Shown: positions 61,501 through 64,000 of the stretch, one piece after another | Numbering within the stretch: position 1 is the first letter of the stretch | Layout: each line of letters opens with the position of its first letter | DNA from: Chitinophaga sp. HK235 | GTDB lineage: Bacteria; Bacteroidota; Bacteroidia; Chitinophagales; Chitinophagaceae | Length of the DNA: 64,000 bases | Direction: 5' to 3' | Assembly: GCF_018255755.1 (NCBI RefSeq) | Contig: NZ_CP073766.1 | Coordinates: forward strand, 3,720,001-3,784,000 | Program-made: the position numbers and the translations under genes | Notes under the pieces: model-generated | Seen by the model: the letters and a program-made list of their open reading frames with translations, nothing else | Database searches by the model: none | Told to the model about the DNA's origin: nothing

Positions 61501-61690
61501 ACAGAGAGAAGGCTCCCTGCGCGTTGGTCACGGTGCCTTTGTTGGTTCCTTTTACCAGGACATTGACACCAGTGAGGGGCTGGCCGGTATTGTCCGTTAC
61601 CTTGCCGGTAATGGCCTGTTGTGCCCACAGTACGGGGGCGGACAATAACAACAGCACAACAAGCAATGCATGCGTAAAGTTCCTGATCAT
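58580..61690 (-). CDS. SusC/RagA TonB-linked outer-membrane transporter (pair 2)
   Basis: The protein has 1036 aa from ATG 61690 (MIRNFTHALLVVLLLLSAPVLWAQQ, a clear signal peptide); an in-frame TTG at 61780 would put 30 charged residues before it and is rejected. A carboxypeptidase-regulatory-like domain follows (ITGKVTDNTGQPLTGVNVLVKG), then the plug (LGEVVVTALGIKKEKKSLGYSVSEVKG; RIILRGNTSIDKN, VLKGGTAAALYGSRASNGVLLITTKSG) and the barrel ending SYGLNLNVKF. It has no STN domain. It is paired with the SusD that follows. Upstream lies the LacI-type gene on the same strand, 180 nt away, and the shared leader motif. Confidence 0.94.
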   Translation of the reverse strand: MIRNFTHALLVVLLLLSAPVLWAQQAITGKVTDNTGQPLTGVNVLVKGTNKGTVTNAQGAFSLSVATGSTLVFRYVGYLPQEVPVGTETQLTVVLKQDEKSLGEVVVTALGIKKEKKSLGYSVSEVKGEELTQARSTNIANSLSGKVAGLNVTSTATGPAGSSRIILRGNTSIDKNRNNQPLIVVDGIPINNDNLGSAGEYGGTDAGDGLSSINPDDIATISVLKGGTAAALYGSRASNGVLLITTKSGAFRKGIGVEYSSNIVFERPVVNNLDWQYDFGMGLNGLKPQTAAEARSAGLFSWGAPLDGSSVIQYDGISRPYSAIKNNFKKFYRSGYTFTNSIAASGGNEKVTWRFGATDMKNEATLPNSGIRRDNLSLNLSAWLGRKLHLNVYAKYIRERTDNRPRVSDSPGNANFALYLLPTSLSVQTLKTSKLNADGNEFRWNANQYITNPWFSVYDFIQHDKKDRFINTAELRYDVLDWLFVKGRIGADMFFRDNKAITPTGTAYIVGGQINDQTRQNFYELNADIMLGVERAFARDWRVSGFVGGNVMRNRNDKLSLNGNTFNIPFFYDQSNLQTKTVTNDIFEKKINSIYASAEVSFRSYVYLTLTGRNDWFSTLPSNSNSIFYPSAGLSFVLSDAFTLPKWINYLKLRTSWAQVGGDTDPYRLRLAYSVQNPFTLGTTSLPVADVKKAQDGSYAVPNATLRPYVNTSYEAGLEARFFDSRLAIDFSWYTRKTKDDIVQTTISNASGYNTAFINVGKVSNKGVELMITGTPVRSKNFSWDIIPNFAYNKSEVIQLDGKLNALKVADVRTFNVTIQQVPHQPFGVIQGFKFLRDDQGNILFNSAGKPMQGPLTIFGTGVAPYTLGVTNNFSFKSFTLGILIDSRWGNKIYSGTNDYAYYFGLQKATLTGRKDGIMIKAQDPADPTRFVDKRVDAQDYFQNIAFNIAEPFIYSGAFIKLRQVILTYNLSPRLLDKLPITGASLSFVARNLWIIYKDVPNVDPESTYSNGAGQGAELLGYPQSRSYGLNLNVKF

Positions 61691-61806
61691 TTTTTTAAAA
61701 GAATGAAGTGAAGAAATAAACCAGGGGCGTGGTTTTGGCTGAACATTCAATTTCCTGTTGACCGGGCTGAGATCTGACAACCGGAAACTGAATAAGATAA
61801 CAACAT

Positions 61807-61827
61807 GACATAGACTTTTGTTCCCGT
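61807..61827 (-). promoter_or_regulatory. Shared susC leader motif, copy 2
   Basis: On the minus strand ACGGGAAC, 6 nt, CTATGTC; it lies 116 nt before the susC start at 61690. GTTCC-G-GTG-TCCT-CAC-G-GGAAC just before and across the block forms a small hairpin. No consensus promoter was found between here and the LacI-type gene. Confidence 0.6.
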
Positions 61828-61870
61828 GAGGACACCGGAACAGCAGGATACTAGCGGGGATTGGGGGGTA

Positions 61871-62896
61871 TTATTTTTTTCCCGGGTTGGAAGAAGCTCT
61901 CACGATGAGTGATGGTTCCAGTACAATTTGCCGGGGTGCAGCAGCAGGATGATTCAGTTCTTCCATGAGTACTTCCACAATATTTTTTCCGATTTCTGTG
62001 ATGGGTTGGGCCACACAGGTGATAGAAGGGCTGTGGAGGCGGAAGAGGTCGTGATCATCGAAGCTGGCCACACCTATCTGCGGGCCGATTTCCCAGCCGA
62101 GGGAGCGGATACTTTCGATGCCGTAGATGCCGAGATAGTTGGTAGCAAAGAATACTGCGTCCAGGTCTTTGACGGAGGTAAGGAACTTTTTTATTTCTGT
62201 GTTAAAGCCTTCGCGTTCCAGTTCGAATGGTATTTTTTTCACCTGGCTTTTGTTGAAAGGGAGATGATGATGTTTGAGGGCGGCGGTAAATCCGTCCAGG
62301 CGGTCTTTCATCTGGATCTGATCGGAGGTGATGGTTACGATGGCGATCTTTTTATATCCCTGTTGAGCGAGGTGGCTGGTGACGTTGTAGGCGCCCTTGA
62401 AGTTATCTACTACCACGTAGCTGGAGCTAACATTTGGCAGATAGCGGTCTACGAGGACTACTGGTTTGGAGGTAGCTTTGAGTTGTTCTATTTCCTTGTC
62501 CAGGTTTTTGGTGGGGGTAACGATATAGCCGTCTACCTGGCGGTATTTCAGTACTTCCAGGAGGCCTTTTGCTTTTTCGGTATTATCTTCTGTGCTGCCA
62601 TACAGTACTTTGTAGCCGTGTTTATCGGCTTCATCTTCCATGACTTTGGCGAGACTGGCGAAGAAGTTATTGGCGATATCTTCTACGATAAGGCCGATGG
62701 TTTTGGTTTTTCCGGTACGAAGACCACGTGCAAGCTGGTTAGGTTTGTATTTAAGCTTAGCGGCTATTTTCTGTATTTTTTTACTAACCTGTTCGCTGAT
62801 CCGTTTTTCTTTTGACTTACCGTTGAGAACAAACGAAACGGTCGTGGGAGAAACCCCTGCCTGTTTTGCGATGTCTTTAATAGAGATTCCTTTCAT
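61871..62896 (-). CDS. LacI-family transcriptional regulator
   Basis: The protein has 341 aa from ATG 62896 (MKGISIKDIAKQAGVSPTTVSFVLNGKSKEKRIS); a TTG three codons earlier is less likely. The N-terminal HTH with hinge helix covers residues ~3-55 (LKYKPNQLARGLRTGKTKTIGLIVEDI). The periplasmic-binding-protein-like ligand core follows to the end (NNFFASLAKVMEDEADKHGY, YLGIYGIESIRSLG, GVASFDDHDLFRLHSPSITCVAQP). It likely senses a sugar or sugar phosphate and controls the susC-susD-240-aa operon that follows on the same strand. It is divergent from an AraC-type gene with a 261-nt gap. Confidence 0.92.
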   Translation of the reverse strand: MKGISIKDIAKQAGVSPTTVSFVLNGKSKEKRISEQVSKKIQKIAAKLKYKPNQLARGLRTGKTKTIGLIVEDIANNFFASLAKVMEDEADKHGYKVLYGSTEDNTEKAKGLLEVLKYRQVDGYIVTPTKNLDKEIEQLKATSKPVVLVDRYLPNVSSSYVVVDNFKGAYNVTSHLAQQGYKKIAIVTITSDQIQMKDRLDGFTAALKHHHLPFNKSQVKKIPFELEREGFNTEIKKFLTSVKDLDAVFFATNYLGIYGIESIRSLGWEIGPQIGVASFDDHDLFRLHSPSITCVAQPITEIGKNIVEVLMEELNHPAAAPRQIVLEPSLIVRASSNPGKK

Positions 62897-62997
62897 AGAC
62901 AACAAATGCTATATCGATTTAGCCCTGCGTAAATTACAAAATCAAAGCTGAAATTTACATTCTTGGGTTAATTATTCCAAAAAACTTGCTAAATCTT

Positions 62998-63023
62998 ATA
63001 GTCCGGCATTAGCAGCGGACTAT
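62998..63023. repeat. Hairpin in the LacI/AraC intergenic region
   Basis: ATAGTCCG and CGGACTAT form a perfect 8-bp palindromic pair around ~9 nt. It could be an operator for either divergent regulator. No TAnnTTTG box was found in this gap. Confidence 0.45.
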
Positions 63024-63157
63024 GACATTTAAGGGTCATTTTCCCAATAATGATATTTTTTTAACCAATTTTTAATAATTTGGCAACATTCATAGGACAA
63101 TGGCAATAGTAAATAACGAATTGCCTGTATACCAGTAGTTTTAAAATTAATACTTGA

Positions 63158-64000
63158 ATGAAACCCATTCTTATTAAAGTGGGGGCTTTTGCCGATAACC
63201 AGATCACGATCATAGAGAGATGTGATCCGCATTTCAACACACCGTTTCACTTCCACCCGGAATGTGAGCTGGTGTTTGTTACGGAAAGCCACGGGAAGAG
63301 AATTGTAGGGGACAGCATTGAGAGCTTTGAGGAAGGCGATATGGTGTTTCTGGGGCCGCATATTCCCCATGTATGGTATAATGAGGAAGAATATTATAAA
63401 GGGGACGAGAACCTGAAAGCCCGTTCCGTGGTGATTTATTTTCCCAAAGACATTTTTGGGGAGAAGTTTTATGGTCTTCCAGAAACCAAAGCATTAAGTG
63501 AGCTTTTCCATCGCGCGCAGCGCGGGATGAAAATCACCGGGCCTACCTACGACAAACTGAAGCCGGAAATACTGTCACTTCCCAAAAAGGAGGGGCTCGA
63601 CCGGATCATCTCCCTGCTCAGCATTCTGAAAACATTATCGGAAACAAGGGATTGTTATTACCTGGCCAGCACTGGTTATTCCCATGCCTACAATGTAAAA
63701 GACAATCATAAGATTGATGAGGTCTTTAAATATGTGATGAACAACTTCTCCAAAGAGATCTCCCTGCAGGACGTAGCCAGCATCACGAACCTCTCCCCGC
63801 AGTCATTCTGCCGTTTCTTTAAGAACCGTACCAAAAAATCCTTTGTACAGTTCCTTAATGAGGTACGAATCGGGCATGCCTGCAAGCGCCTGACAGAAGA
63901 AGACTGGTCTATTGCAGAAATCGCCTATTCCTGTGGTTTTAAAAACCTGTCCAATTTTAACCGCTTTTTTAAAGAGATCGTTGGTAAAACGCCCAAGGAG
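63158..64000 (+). CDS. AraC-family transcriptional regulator (3' end outside window)
   Basis: The reading frame opens at ATG 63158 (MKPILIKVGAFADNQITIIE) and stays open through 281 codons to the window edge. An N-terminal cupin-like sensing domain is visible (TPFHFHPECELVFVTESHGKR, FEEGDMVFLGPHIPHVWYN), with the His-rich loop of sugar-sensing AraC relatives. The C-terminal pair of HTH motifs begins ~residue 190 (SLQDVASITNLSPQSFCRFFKNRT and IAEIAYSCGFKNLSNFNRFFKEIVGKTP). The stop is expected soon after the edge. It is divergent from the LacI-type gene, so the two may share regulatory sites controlling the neighbouring SusCD genes. Confidence 0.9.
   Translation, partial: MKPILIKVGAFADNQITIIERCDPHFNTPFHFHPECELVFVTESHGKRIVGDSIESFEEGDMVFLGPHIPHVWYNEEEYYKGDENLKARSVVIYFPKDIFGEKFYGLPETKALSELFHRAQRGMKITGPTYDKLKPEILSLPKKEGLDRIISLLSILKTLSETRDCYYLASTGYSHAYNVKDNHKIDEVFKYVMNNFSKEISLQDVASITNLSPQSFCRFFKNRTKKSFVQFLNEVRIGHACKRLTEEDWSIAEIAYSCGFKNLSNFNRFFKEIVGKTPKE

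Noticed and set aside
61691..61780. TTG start adding 30 residues before SusC of pair 2
   Set aside because: It would place a charged stretch before the signal peptide; ATG 61690 is the natural start.

Overview
The window looks like chromosomal DNA of a Chitinophaga-like member of the Bacteroidota (Chitinophagaceae). The evidence is two SusC/SusD pairs, two proteins with the type IX secretion C-terminal 'gliding motility' sorting domain, PorP/SprF-type and PorE-type proteins, many TAnnTTTG promoter boxes, and few Shine-Dalgarno sites. I see no rRNA, tRNA, complete IS, prophage or CRISPR array.

Layout. (1) 1-3645, plus strand: the toxic tip of an Rhs/YD-repeat polymorphic toxin followed by immunity-type genes, with broken duplicate pieces between them. 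(2) 3708-11595, minus strand: a complete isoleucine/valine operon ilvE-ilvD-ilvB-ilvN-ilvC-ilvA. It is preceded by what reads as a full transcription attenuator: promoter, a 38-codon leader peptide with nine consecutive Val/Ile codons, a possible antiterminator, and a terminator just before ilvE. (3) 11883-15339: a sugar-1-kinase plus nucleotidyltransferase pair, divergent from a GH29 alpha-L-fucosidase. (4) 15340-30773: an inverted pair of REP-like palindromes, an ACC-deaminase-family enzyme, lipB, an RluA-type pseudouridine synthase, secreted proteins, two tandem ECF sigma/anti-sigma pairs, def, ruvX, ubiA-type, trmH-type and mutS.

(5) 30874-43767, minus strand: a surface-adhesin operon. 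A 3284-residue adhesin with 23 tandem 78-residue Ig-like repeats is followed by a PorP/SprF-type protein and a PorE-like OmpA protein, so cargo and secretion partners are transcribed together. (6) 44062-47698: a LuxR-type response regulator and a large propeller sensor kinase, convergent and overlapping at their 3' ends. (7) 47797-64000: a glycan-utilisation-type locus with a Tat-exported GH116-like hydrolase, two SusC/SusD pairs, an unknown secreted protein, a LacI-type repressor and a divergent, truncated AraC-type regulator. Both susC leaders carry the same bipartite motif about 110 nt before the start codon.

The observations most worth following are the ilv attenuator, the shared susC leader element, the immunity-gene graveyard, and the homogenised repeats of the giant adhesin. 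All calls are from reading the sequence; no database search was run.
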